From contig NC_134455.1 in NCBI RefSeq assembly GCF_047948215.1, forward strand, positions 163,414,575 through 163,478,574: 64,000 bases of DNA. The letters are read 5' to 3'. Numbering within the stretch: the stretch's first letter is position 1; the number at the start of each line of letters is the position of its first letter. The translations under genes were made by a program, and so were the position numbers. This document shows positions 22,131 to 32,910 of this stretch, piece after piece. The notes below the pieces were generated by a model that was given only the letters and a program-made list of their open reading frames with translations, had not been told where the DNA came from and searched no databases. Source of the DNA: Lycorma delicatula (taxonomy: Eukaryota > Arthropoda > Insecta > Hemiptera > Fulgoridae).

Positions 22131-23168
22131 CTTCAAATTGTATCAGCGCATACAATATCAATTTTGATTTTCAAATCATTAATGAATAGCCTTGACCATT
22201 AATGAATATAATTGAATTTTGTTGATCTCAGTCATTTATAAGGTGCAACAAAATCTGTACTGAAGAGTTAATGAATGTAATTCTTCGTTGTAGAGAAAAT
22301 ATCGGACACTTCAGAAAATTAATGAACATAATTTTGGATTCGAAACTATGAAGAAGACGTCCAAACAACAAAGGTGAGCACATATCATCAATCATTGTAT
22401 CTAGTCTGCCAGAATTAATGAATATAATTCCTGGTCGACATCAATTATAATTAAAGGATTTCGACATGATTCCTGACAGGACTTCATGTTTGCAGTTCCA
22501 ACAGACGTCCAACAGTAATGTAAGAGTGGTGTCATATTCCAGATCGACACCAATCTATAAGGACAATGAAACTTGGGGATTCCAGACCATCGAAAACTTC
22601 AGCAACATAAAATAGTAGATATCTCTACAAGCTATATCCAGTCGACAGAATTAGTGGATATAATGCTGATCGATGACAATTACGAAGTTATGATTACAAT
22701 TATATTACAATTATGAATCAGGTGATATTATCGTTGACAGGAGAGGTTACAATATACATGAAGAATTGAACCTATGAAAATATTTTTGAACAAACAGATA
22801 ATATTGATTATAAAAATGAATATAGTATAGAAAATGCAAGGACCATAGAAGTAGTAAGTAATGATGAATTAGATAAGGTTATTGAAGATTATGATCCTGT
22901 GTTCATGATCCTGTGTGAGAGTTTGAAAGTATATTAAAGATTAGTTGTAAGATTTTTAATGATGATATTGTATACTTTTTGGAAATGCCAATAGTAGAAG
23001 ATAATAATTATAATTTGTATAAATTAATATCAATTTTTACAAAGAAAGATTAGAGTATGTAGCAAGTATATTACCTAAAATAAAATATTTGATAAAATCA
23101 GAGAAATTTAAGGTAATAGCATTAAGTAGTAATTGCAATTACACCTGAGGTTGTTAATAGTTTTATTT

Positions 23169-23179
23169 GGGGATGGAGG
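23169..23179 (+). other. Polypurine tract
   Basis: GGGGATGGAGG lies immediately before the 3' LTR start, the expected place for priming plus-strand DNA. One T interrupts it. Confidence 0.6.
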
Positions 23180-23553
23180 AGTTATAATACAGTAAGTTAC
23201 TGACTTATCACATTCCAATTGCGACATGCATCCGGCTTTCATTAATTTCCTGGAAAGTATTACATTCAGAAATGCACTGCAGTTGCAGTCTTTGTCTTTA
23301 TTAAACTAGTATTATTCAGTACTACTTAAGATCTCTCCATGTACAGATGTTTTTTCATGTACTCGTTCGTTAAATTATTAACATCCTGTTTAATAAATCA
23401 TTAGCATGTATACATAATGATGTAAAACTATTTAAGTGAATATTAAAGAATTAGCAATTAATTATTAACAGTTAAAGAAATATTAATTGTAATAATTTGA
23501 TTGAATAAAAAAAAGTTCGTTTTTTAAAAACAGAACTTGTTGAGTTTGAAACT
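23180..23553 (+). repeat. 3' LTR, with internal deletion
   Basis: 374 bases matching the 5' LTR, but lacking its central 180-base segment and the last few bases before the terminal ACT. The two LTRs differ at many positions, so the element is old or the LTRs come from different subfamilies. It is followed by (TA)n and then the poly-T that ends the next LINE. Confidence 0.7.
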
Positions 23554-23595
23554 ATATATATATATTTTTTTTTTTTTTTTTTTTTTGTTGAAGTG

Positions 23596-23829
23596 TTAAG
23601 GTCTTCTTTGGACTGCAATGAACCGTGGCTTAATGAGTTTCATCTTCCTTGCTTCCCCCATTTTCTTCATTTGCTTATTACTAGCCTTCTTCTGTTCGTC
23701 AGTCCACTTTAAACCCATCCTGCGTACCTGTTTTTGTTCTTTAAATTGCTTCCAGTTATCTATCTTTTTCCTGAAAACATCCTTTTCAGCTTTCTCTTCT
23801 TCTAGGAAGCTCATTTCTACCAGATCCAC
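23596..23829 (-). pseudogene. RTE-like LINE C-terminal tail
   Basis: The highly charged frame of 77 residues (MDLVEMSFLEEEKAEKDVFR to FIAVQRRP) ends just before the poly-A. Position and lack of a known domain make it the C-terminus of the LINE polyprotein rather than a separate gene. Confidence 0.5.
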
Positions 23830-24240
23830 TTATGATTTCTCAATTTGTTGTGTTTCTTAGTTTCTTAAGATGATCAAAAATCAATTTCGTCAGCCTGTTT
23901 GTAACCATCCTCTTTATGTATCTGTAAAATTTAGTTCTTTGTTTTCTTGCTGACTTTGTGAAAGTTTCAGTTTTCTTATAGAGTTCCTCATTGCTTCATA
24001 GTCTTCTTCTTTGTTTTTCTAAAATTATCCACAGTGTTTTTCGTTTGTTTTTCGATCTCCTTGATATCCCCTTTTCTGTTCATGGATAAACATTCTACGT
24101 CGTATATTCCTTCTGGCTTGATGTTAGTGTTGTAATGTCTTATCTTTGCTTGTATATACACGTTTTTTGCTGCATTGGTTCTCCATTATTTGAAGGCTTT
24201 TTCCATTTTAATTTCTCAAACATGGTACCACTGATATGTT

Positions 24241-24565
24241 TAATAAATAAATTAACAATTAATATAATCCAACTTACCTCATGTTCATGTGTCCTCTAGA
24301 TCTTTTGGCGTACTTGGTGGCCAAGAGATAAAATTAATGCATTTAAAGTCAAAAGTTAAAAATATCTGGTCCTACTAATATACTGTATACTAGTAGGACT
24401 GGACAGTCATGACTGTTTTTAAATTTTAACTGATTTTTTAATCCTTTGACTTTAAATGCATTAATTTTAACTCCTGATGATGGCTTCCAAGTAGGCCAAA
24501 AGATCTAGAGAACACATCAACATACTGGTAAGGTGGATTATATTAATTGTTAATTTATTTATTTT
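24241..24565. repeat. Fold-back (MITE-like) element with long inverted arms
   Basis: About 120-140 bases of imperfect inverted repeat surround a central palindromic core near 24392-24418 (CCTACTAATATACTG against CAGTATACTAGTAGG, approximately). The arms share AATAAATTAACAATTAATAT at the ends, CTCTAGATCTTTTGG in the middle and TTAATGCATTTAAAGTCAAA inside. It interrupts the RTE-like LINE, so it inserted later. It has no coding capacity and is likely a DNA-transposon derivative. Confidence 0.7.
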
Positions 24566-24814
24566 TCCATTTTCTTAATCCGTGATTGTATTTCCATTTT
24601 ATTGAGTCCATTTGGTTGAATCTATTCTCCAAGATACTTGAAGATGTTGACCTATTGATCTTGCCATATCATGTTTCTAGATATTTTTTCTTGTGTTTCC
24701 ATTCTTTATATTCCATTTTTTCGAATGAAATTTGTAGTCCAGTTTTTTGTGCTGTTTCCTGCAGTTTCTCAGTTATTATCTATGCGTCTTTTATGTTTGC
24801 TTAGAAATGCTATG

Positions 24815-25603
24815 TCATCTGCAAATGCCAGGGAGTCTACTGTCAGGTTCATTTTTTTGGTCCGAGTTGTATTCTTTGATACTCTCTCTTTTTAGTTGTT
24901 TTCGCCATTCCCTGATGATTTTTTCCAATTTAAGATTGAAAATTTGTTCGGTACATGATCTGCCCTTCCTAAATCCTCCCTGGTATTCATCGATTAGATG
25001 ACTTGTTTGTTTGTTGATTCTATATTGGAGGGCCCTTGACAAAATTTTGTATGCTACTGGTAGAAGGGAGATTTTCCTATAATTATTACTGTCTGTTTTG
25101 TCTGCTTTTTTGTGCAGAGGATGTATGAGGGCGCTTTTCCATTCTTCCGGGATCTTTTCAGTTTTCTAAATTTCTTTGCAGATTTGTCGTAACTTTACTA
25201 TTTTCCCTTCTGCCCAGTTCAATATTTCCTCCAGTATTCCATTTTCTCCAGGTGCTTTATTGGTTTTCAGTGTCTTAATGATTTGTTCTATCTCCTGTTC
25301 TGTAGGGGGATCCAAGTCTGGACTGGGTTTCTTATTAGTTACGAAATTTAGTAATTCTTTAGGGGTTTTACAGATTAATAGATTTTGAAAATATTTAGCT
25401 AGAATATCACAATTTTCTTTATTATTTAAGGCTTGTTTACCATTATCCTTTTTAAAACATAGTCCTGCTGGTTGGTATCCTTGGAGTTCTTCTTTGAAGG
25501 TCTTGAAGAAGTCCCTAGTGTTGAACTGCTTGAAGTCTTTTTCCATCTTTTCTAGTTTAGTTACATCATGCTGCCTCTTGATTCTTCTGATGGTTCTCCC
25601 CAT
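24815..25603 (-). pseudogene. RTE-like LINE reverse transcriptase, internally deleted
   Basis: The frame from 25603 gives a linker and fingers (PPTEQEIEQIIKTLKTNKAP, then GENGILEEILNW). After a stop and frameshift, MSRALQYRINKQ is followed by YQGGFRKGRSCTEQIFNLK at 25042. About 60 bases later, in another frame, LAFADDIAFLSKHKRR appears near 24830. The palm segment normally between these (VDFxKAYDS) is absent. The enzyme is inactive. Confidence 0.65.
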
Positions 25604-26950
25604 GTCTTTTCATTGTGTCGTAAAACTGTCCCAATTTTCTTCCATTTTATGAGAGTCCATCGTTTCCATGCTTTCGTCCTTTCATTTAGCGCTTCGTCAC
25701 ACTTATTGTTCCACCATCAGCGCTTGCGCTTTCTTTTAGGTTCTGCAATTCCTTCTGTTGCCTTTTTTTTAGATTTCTTGGATCTTTTTCCAGTTCGTTC
25801 GTAATTCTGCTTGGTTTATTCCTTTTAGATACAATTTTTTTTTGTGGCTGAAGGCTTCTAAATTTATTTTGAGATTTTTAAGTTGTTTGGATTTGGGTTT
25901 ATTGGATTGAAATTTTACTTTAATTATTGTTAAGTAGTGATCTGAATCTGATCTTTTTTAACTCTGGTATTCATTATTTCTTTTTGATTTTTTCTGGTTT
26001 TAGCGACATGATTTACTTAAAATTCTATTTTTGTAATAGGTGTGAACCCGTGCCTTCTTCTTCTTGAGCATATTTTAAAATGCCTTGTCATCATTTTAAG
26101 ATCAAAGATTTTGCAGAAGGCAATGAGTCTTTTCTGTTTTTTTTTGTTCTTCTGTGGACTGGATAGTCTCCCATTATGTTCCTAAATTTCCTTTTCTTTT
26201 CTTACTTGGATATTAAAATCGCCAACTAAAATTTTGATGCAATGTAGAATTTTAGATGTAATTTCTTCTAATTGTTCCCAAAAAGCTTCTAATTTATCTG
26301 GGTTAGTTCTATTATCCTTATTCACTGTTGTGTGTGCATCTACAAGGGTATATCCTTTATTTCCTGAACTGAAGTATAGTTTTTAGTTGAAATGATTTCT
26401 GATACAGATGAAAAATTAATTTTGCTTGTGATGTTTTTGCTTACTGTAAAAGCTGTTCTATGTAAAATGGTTATTCCACTTCTGTTTTTGATGGCTGGTT
26501 TTCTTTGTAAATCCTGTAATTTCTTGAGTCCATATGAAGTTCTTCCCTAAATCAAGGTTCTTGTAGTGTTGTTGTTTGTATATTTTTCATGTCTAGCTCG
26601 CCAGTCTGTGTAAGTGTGTTGACATTAAATGTTGCCAAAAAGTGTATTGTCTTATTTTTTAGTCTAGTAAGTGTGTTTGAAGATTTTGCAGAAAGCTCCA
26701 ATACGTTCAAAAATGAGGGTCTAGGCTCCCAGAATCTGAAGGCCTAGTTGCACCGTGTATGGTGAGGGATTCAATCGCCTTTAAGATTACCCCCTGGGGT
26801 AGTTATCAGATTGATTGTCTTTTCCATCATGCCTAAAGTTTGATTTGGGAGGGCAGGTTTTCCTGTACCCTTGCAATAAACTGAGCAGTAACACTCGGAG
26901 TTCTTACATTTTAGTTCAGAGAGGTCCTAGGTCCCTTTCCTACTCAAGCA

Positions 26951-27220
26951 CACCATGAGGAGACTTGAATATCAGGCTAATTCCTTAATAAAATCCAAGG
27001 ATTTCTAAATTACTTTTTTCCGTTCCGGAAGATTGATCCCCAACTATATATATATTAAAATGCGTATTGTTCAGTTTGATGTGAAGTTACGAAAATTGTA
27101 AGAAAATGAGTGAAATAATTAAAAACTAATTCAGACCTAAAGTAATATAGTTTGCATTGAGATATTTGTAAAGAGGTTTGCTAGAGCACACAATCACTTA
27201 TGATATTATCTTTTTCTTTC
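26951..27220. other. AT-rich spacer
   Basis: Between the LINE leader and the tRNA-Glu-derived SINE. It contains a (TA)n patch near 27043-27056 and nothing else recognisable. Confidence 0.3.
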
Positions 27221-27385
27221 TTTTTTTTTTGTTTAACCTCTGGGTCTGCAGTCAAGCAATTCTTTCTGCAGAGGATGAGATGAATGTTTTGTAGCATGTT
27301 TGAAAAATGCCATGCCTGTCCGGATTCGAATCCAGGACCTTCGGGTGAAAGGCCGAGACGCTACCACTCGCCCCATGGAGGCTGG
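27221..27385 (-). mobile_element. tRNA-Glu-derived SINE, family B
   Basis: On the - strand the head reads GGGGCGAGTGGTAGCGTCTC, then GGCCTTTCACCCGAAGGTCC and the B box GGATTCGAATCC. The CTTTCAC in the anticodon arm and overall arrangement match tRNA-Glu(UUC). The body ends CAGAGGTTAAACA and a poly-A tail (poly-T at 27221-27229). Its last 60 or so bases resemble the 3' end of SINE family A. No clear target duplication was found. Confidence 0.75.
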
Positions 27386-27914
27386 CAATTCATCTAGTAT
27401 GAATTACCTTTCATTGAGGGTAAAATGTAGATAAATTTATGTACACATATATGTATATTAATTTAGTACTTTAAACTAAATTAATAAAAAAATAAGAACT
27501 GAATCTAACCAATTTGCTTTTTATTATCATCAACTATTAATAAAAATATTATTTTATAATTAAGTATCATTTTTATCATTTTGTTTCCCACTATAGATTA
27601 TGTAAATATGTACATAAATGTAAAGTTTATGTTTAAAAGGTGAGTTAAACCAGATTTTTATCTCTGTCAAGACATACAGCTACAGTTACAACAAGTAGTT
27701 TTCATCAGTGATTGGCACAGGTTCGAGCACAGATAAAACATTTTAAACTTGTTATAAAACTCACCATTCAACAATCCTCTTAACAATTTTATTGATCTAC
27801 AAATTCATCCATGCACATAAAAGGGACTCCATCTCAGCACATTTAGATAATATTTATCAGCATTTTAAGATCAGCAGCCTTTGCCTGCTGATCTTATTGA
27901 GCTAAGACTTCAAA
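27386..27914. other. AT-rich spacer
   Basis: No gene or repeat recognised. Position 27647-27900 has ordinary composition with no open frame of note. Confidence 0.3.
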
Positions 27915-28345
27915 TTAATGCCACATCCTGACCCTGTAGGGGAAGACACCCTCTGCCACCCCCTTCGTTCCAAGTCCTTATGGGCTTTACCGGAGGTCAT
28001 ATTCAAAACCTCGGCTTTTGACATATTCCAGTCCACCTTGGCCAGGATGCCACAAGTGACATTCCCATCGGTGTACTACTATTTAATGAACTCAAAACAA
28101 AACGCATTTCAACCGAGTCTTAAGCAAGACTGAAAATACCTAACTAAACAAAGGAATTGAACTACCTACTTGTAAAAGCTAAAAGTGAATTCAACACACA
28201 ACATGAAACATAAAAATATTACACGGAGCAATAACAACAGTGAAACAAAACAAAGGACAAGAACAACAAAAAAAACATAATTTATAAAATAAAACATCAA
28301 CAAAGATGGAATAAAAGAGAAATCCAAGCAGAGCTCTAGATCCCC

Positions 28346-28990
28346 TCAGCATGTCTTTCCTTTGCTAAGTACACTATAAAACTCTACTATTGCCCATTCA
28401 GCCCAGCTCCTCCAGCTTACACGGAGATCCAACGCTGACCCGATAACATCAAGACGACAGATGGTCTCCATACGCATTAACTTGTAGTTCGAGCACTCAT
28501 AAAAAACATGGTAGGTGTCGTCCACATCGGAACACATCTCAGAATCTACCAGAACGAGTTTCTTCAGTCTGTCCCTAAAATCACCATGGACGGAAAGAAA
28601 TTTCGTCACATTTTATTAGGGTGCACCCAAGAGACGACCCGCAAACCAACATTTGGAGAGAGATCGTGCGTATAACGCCCATCATCTGGACTGCCACAAG
28701 GCATTACCATGTTAAATTTCTCGAACCTTATCTGAAGTCAACTCATTAGACTTCTTAACAATATATCGTTTCTGCTTCTCAGACGCAATCAAGACTTTCG
28801 GTTTCACGCCTGCAATCACCAAGACTGCCTCCCATGAAATAGTACGGTAACCAATCGTTACTGTTAACAATATTAGTCGTTGAGCCCTTAGTAATATGTC
28901 CCGATAACTTTTATATTTTAGCCTATCCGCCCAAACAGGCGCCATATATAGCATAATAGCCTCGCACACACCTTTGTACAGAATGCTCAT
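28346..28990 (-). pseudogene. R1-like LINE copy 2, ORF2 C-terminal region
   Basis: EAIMLYMAPVWADRLKYKSY, LRAQRLILLTVTIGYRTISW and EAVLVIAGVKP are the region after the palm in R1/Jockey polymerases (usual AYRTVSxxAxxVxAGxxP). MCSDVDDTYHVFYECSNY is the terminal Cys/His finger, with a first cysteine that looks altered. This matches EAVLVVASLPS in copy 3 and EAAEVLAGFMP in copy 4. Confidence 0.7.
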
Positions 28991-29159
28991 GGTCTTAAAG
29001 TTAAAGACAATCAGGATTGATCACACGTCGAATACCGACGACCCTCTCCGCGACGTATTGAAGATGCTTCTTAAATTGCAGTTTCTCAAGAAACACCCCG
29101 AGGTTCTTTTGAACCTGAAAATATTTTATATGCTGGCCTGATATCGAAACACCAACTCA

Positions 29160-29678
29160 TTGCCAAACGGCCTTTAATAAGCATCATTGTGGTCTTTTCT
29201 GGGCTAAAGTTTGATGACTCCAAAGCTCAAGCTTTGAAGTCATCGACCTATACAATGAACTAACAGCAGGATCCTTGTCGCCACTTTTAAACAACAATTT
29301 CATAATTCCCTTCTTCCAACACATAGGGAAGTATCCTCCAAACAAAAATTTATTAAATACACGTGAGACAACTCTCACACTTTACCCAACCAAGCAAACA
29401 GGAAGCTCCGCCGTTATTCCATCAAAGCCTGGGGCCTTACCCCTACCTATACTACAAATAGCATGACGTACCTCGGTGATCTCCAAAGACACTGCATTTC
29501 TGCGGAACTGAGCGACCTCTCGCCGCTCCAGTAGATGGTATACGGTCTCTCCAGCTTCACTATCATTGGACAGTAAATTGTCTAGTAACTTGTGTAAAAT
29601 CTCAGAAGTATCCGAATTTACACCAAACCTGGTCGAGAGAGCAGACAGAAGTACGTCCTTTCGTCGTTTGTGTCCCAA
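29160..29678 (-). pseudogene. R1-like LINE copy 2, reverse-transcriptase N-terminal part
   Basis: VRHAICSIGRGKAPGFDGIT (fingers, KAPGxDGI) is followed by VFNKFLFGGYFPMCWKKGIM and KLLFKSGDKDP. The following SYRPI and palm motifs are lost. The sequence then continues with a C-terminal segment, so 1 kb or more of the enzyme is deleted. Confidence 0.65.
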
Positions 29679-29830
29679 GACTATATACTATGCCCCAGGG
29701 ATCTCTGCTCCCCTGCTCATGAAGAAAGGAACGCTAGTTGTTTCTTTTCCCAGTCCGGACTTTAAGAAAGTAATGATACCTCAGGGTCCTGTATTCAGCA
29801 ACAAGGACGGCCCGCCGTTCCGGATCACCT

Positions 29831-30769
29831 TCATGTTGAGAAGCTCTCCTCCGCAAACGACAAAACCGCCCTCTTATTGCCGGACAGCTCCCTATTCCAC
29901 CATGATGCAATCCTCTCTCGACCGGAACTTCGGGGAATTGAATACTCAGCGGCATCAAGAAAAGCCGCCGACAAACCAACTGCCAGATCTTCCAAATCCA
30001 AGACATCCAGACCCCCATCCAAAACTCGAAGCCTGGTCGAAAGTAAATCAACAAATTTCTTCCAGTCCGCACGCCTGAGCAGGAAACGACCCTGCTGAAC
30101 CGGAACGTTAAATCGGTAGCACTTACTCAAGTCACCAGCAATCTCATAGACAATCAATCGATGATCGCTCGAGCAATCATCAACTACCTTCCAATTACAA
30201 ACACTGGCAGGGATAAACCTACCAACGGTAACATCTATGTTCGATCCAACGAACAATCGACGCCCACCTACCATACTTGCATAGGTAGGCAACTCACCAG
30301 GTACTTTATATACCTGTAGTTCGTACTGGGCCAAAAACCCTCTATTAATTAACCGCCAACATCGGTGATACCGCTATGCCACAAGAGTGACTTAGCATTC
30401 ACATCCGCACCTATAAGAATTGGACCAGCGCCAGAGAATCGTAGGATTTTTTCCCAGACCTCAAGATGACGATCAGCAGTGTCTCTATTCTGGAAATATG
30501 AACTAGCAACATACAGATGCAAGTTCTGAACATCCACACGGACAACGACATGATGATTATCCGAGAGCTGTCGAATAAAGACACAATCATGTTCCCTTCG
30601 CAAAAAACAGCCAATATTCTTTCAGAACCACATTAGAACCTCTTCCAAAGAGAAAAATCTGGCAGATCACCGGACACAGTATATGGATGTTGTAACAAAA
30701 CAACATCCAAACCTCTACGTAATGCAATCTTTTCAAACTCAACCTGAGCAATATAAGCATCCTGAGCAT
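29831..30769 (-). pseudogene. R1-like LINE copy 2, ORF2 endonuclease
   Basis: HVVVRVDVQNLHLYVASSYF, GPILIGADVNAKSLLWHS (endonuclease Asn/Asp box) and GSNIDVTVGRFIPASVCNW are followed by SDHRLIVYEIAGD with the catalytic SDH intact, then the linker SIPRSSGRERIASWWNREL. Two frames cover it with one break near 30340. This is the best-preserved endonuclease of the R1-like copies here. Confidence 0.7.
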
Positions 30770-30859
30770 TCAACTGACCAAAACTAATCATTTAATAAAA
30801 TAGAACTATAGTACATATCGAGAGGTCTCTGAAAACACACACAATCTTTACTGTTCACA

Positions 30860-31545
30860 GAGTGCTAATGATTCTTCCGAAGACGTTTGCAACTAACACA
30901 AGTCGGACCCTCCGACTTCTTTGGACACTCCTCTCGTATGTGTCCTTCATCACCACAATGAGCGCAAACTACAGGATGTTCACAGAACTTAGCCTTGTGA
31001 TCAAACCTTAGCACTTAAAACAGCTCTGGACATCTAAATATTCCTTGACCTTACACGAAGAGAAGTCTAAAAACAACCTATTCTCCGCAGTGAAGCTGCC
31101 GAAAAGTTTAGGACTAATAACAATAATCCCATGGTAGCGCTCCACCTCGCGCTTACCCTATTTAAATAATAATCGACATTCAGACTTGAATGTAGCCTCA
31201 TCCATCTGAGTATTTTGCTCTCTAATGAGAGCTATTAATTTTTTCTCAGACAGCCATCGATCTATGTTATAAGCAATAACTTTAGGACGCCTCTTGCCTT
31301 TAGGATCGACTTTCATGTCGAACTTTCGGAGTCAGAGGTTCTTTGTCGTTAGCAATGACTATTAAACCCTTATTCGTCTCTCTAACATTACGAATTCTCA
31401 GGTCTGCCTCTTATGTCGAATGACGGCCTGAAACTCGTCCTTCATATCCTTAATTGTTTTGGTAGTTGCTCCCTCCTTTAGGTTGACGAACACAACATCT
31501 GGCTGCTTACGGGACAGACTATCCTCCTGCCTCTCTTTCATTTAA
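30860..31545 (-). pseudogene. R1-like LINE copy 2, ORF1 C-terminal part
   Basis: Reading from 31545, KQPDVVFVNLKEGATTKTIK aligns by eye with KKPEVLFVNRAEGSKTTSKD of copy 1. Further down, decayed zinc knuckles lie near 31010-30870. The frame is shifted several times. The missing N-terminus places the 5' truncation point at about 31545-31551, against a separate R1 3' end. Confidence 0.55.
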
Positions 31546-31551
31546 TACCAC

Positions 31552-31815
31552 ATTACAACCCCGTAGGGGGAAGACACCCACCTTGTGACGTCACCACACC
31601 ACCCCCTTCGTTCCAAAGCCCAGAGGGGCTTTACCGGAGGTCGTCTTTGACCCTCTAATTGATTACATCTCACAGTCTGATTATATACAACATCCCAACC
31701 CCGTAGGGGAAAACAGGTCGCCTAGTGACGTTCCGGTCGCCACACCCCCTCCCATTCCTTGCCCTGTTGGGCTTTAACGGGAGTCGTCTATCGCCCTCTG
31801 ACTTTTTACATCTCA
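31552..31815 (-). repeat. Two tandem R1-like 3' ends, period about 140 bases
   Basis: Two adjacent segments (from 31552 and from about 31690) both begin on the + strand with CAACCCCGTAGGGG, then share CTTTACCGGAGGTCGTC-like and TTACATCTCA blocks. The same block ends copy 2 itself at 27921-28020. They are therefore two further 3' termini of the same family, head to tail, directly upstream of truncated copy 2. Sequence to about 31995 may be more of the outermost copy's 3' UTR; it includes the small hairpin AAATGTCT/AGACATTT at 31853-31872. Confidence 0.6.
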
Positions 31816-32159
31816 TAGTAATAAGCCTGGCCTCGTTGGGATGCCACCGATGTAAATGTCTCGGTAGACATTTGCATCTGTGATTTAATAACTCAGCTTA
31901 TTGTCTTCGCTGTAGCCCTCGTCTGGACATCTTGAATGTCCTACATCGTATCCCTCTGAACTAGCTAACCGAGCTCGCAGAAGCGCAAACCCCGCCCCTA
32001 GTTCTCCTTATTATGAGCCAATTTCATGAATGTCTCGTAATTCGAGGCAAAATAAACACAATATACCACCAAAAATGATGATCGCAACAACGAAATTTAG
32101 TCCTAGTTCCCTCAGTGAACTCTGCATACACTTTAAATAAAAGTCTTAAACTTTAATAA

Positions 32160-32412
32160 ACCCCAGACTTAATGATTACATACCACAGCTGCAGAGGTAA
32201 CACCTGACTTGATGACTACAATTTGGAATGAAATTGACTTCAGGTGGGATGTATGTCGGATTATAAATAGAAGCCATATAGAACCAAAGTGAATGTTGGA
32301 TGAAAAACTTGATGTGTTTTTCTATAAAATGAGAACTCAACCGAATCTAAGCTATCTCAATAAATTTTTATATGCTTTTAAAGTTGTGAAGTCTTTTTTG
32401 AATCACCCAGTA
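32160..32412 (+). pseudogene. Tc1/mariner (DUF4817-type) transposase 3' end with terminal repeat
   Basis: TPDLMTTIWNEIDFRWDVCR, then RSHIEPK and a stop match the C-terminal end of DUF4817-containing transposases (usual pattern LxxVWxExxYRLDVCRxxxGxHIE). The element ends about 150 bases on with TTTTTTGAATCACCCAGTA, the kind of terminal repeat (reverse TACTGGGTGATTC) these transposons carry. The 5' part is not in the neighbourhood. A relative lies at 50430-51474. Confidence 0.6.
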
Positions 32413-32910
32413 CTTTTGATTTGGATCATAATTTGAGCACACCTTACTAATTCAGAAAATCTGCCAGTGATTATATCTGGAAGGATTACAAGTCGCAGGC
32501 AAACGCTACCATTGATTTTATAAAGATATGTTGATTTAAGTAAATACTAGATAAATTTAGAATACTTCTGATTTAAAAAAATGATCGTTTGTTTAAATTT
32601 ACGTCTTACAAGTAACCCCTTAAATGAATATTTTCACTATTGTGTGTCTGTTAATTGTCATGTTTATGTACAAAATATGGGTTTTTTCTGATTTTCGATT
32701 GTACATACTGTTACAGACAAAAAATAAATTTATTAATGAATAAATATTTAGATTTTATTTTATGTACAAACTTGGTTTATAAATACCAGGTTTCATTGAT
32801 TCCTTTATTATGCTCCTGCTTTTAAGTCGTGAGTAATAGATGCCACATTGACTAATTTTTTTATTTAAAAAATTGTGATAAAAATACTGCAACTTCTAAC
32901 TTTTAATTTG
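32413..32910. other. AT-rich spacer
   Basis: No gene or clear repeat recognised. Confidence 0.3.

Larger units (their letters stand above)
21564..23553 (+). mobile_element. Small Ty3/gypsy-type LTR retrotransposon, deleted
   Basis: Two direct repeats begin AGTTATAATA and share the blocks CTTATCACATTCCAATTG (one mismatch), CTCTCCATGTACAGATG and CTTGTTGAGTTTGAAA. They flank only about 1.07 kb of internal sequence. The first is followed directly by a primer-binding site resembling that of 297/17.6-type elements; the second is preceded by a purine tract. There are no gag-pol frames. A small stretch near 22960-23050 with YNLYKL is a possible env-like trace, unproven. The element is therefore non-autonomous or a deletion derivative. 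Insertion at a TATA/ATAT-rich site fits the family's preference. Confidence 0.75.
23565..26950 (-). mobile_element. RTE-like LINE, degenerate, with RT deletion and fold-back insertion
   Basis: Read on the - strand, the element goes from a 5' leader near 26950 to a 22-base poly-A (poly-T at 23565-23586). An endonuclease can be followed from FLATFNVNTLTQTGELD (near 26620), through a GDFN-type box near 26220, to SDHYLTIIKVKF (near 25950). The reverse transcriptase keeps APGENGILEEILNW, YQGGFRKGRSCTEQIFNLK and an intact LAFADDIAFL box. The part carrying the first catalytic Asp, between GFRKGRS and FADD, is missing. A roughly 320-base fold-back sits inside the C-terminal part. The SDHYL ending and lack of RNase H suggest RTE, tentatively. 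Confidence 0.65.
27921..31551 (-). mobile_element. R1-like LINE, copy 2, 5'-truncated with RT core deleted
   Basis: The - strand runs from the middle of ORF1 (near 31545) through zinc knuckles and endonuclease to part of the reverse transcriptase, then the C-terminal region and a roughly 400-base 3' UTR ending near 27921 with the family's terminal CCCTACAGGG-like box. ORF1 starts within the block homologous to KKPEVLFVN of copy 1, so the N-terminus is missing. Between GYFPMCWKKGIMKLLFKSG and MSILYKGVCEAIMLYMAPVW the catalytic core (palm, YADD) is absent. All frames are broken. Confidence 0.65.

Noticed and set aside
27303..27385. A tRNA-Glu gene
   Set aside because: The tRNA-like segment has a degraded acceptor stem and is followed by a SINE body and A-tail.
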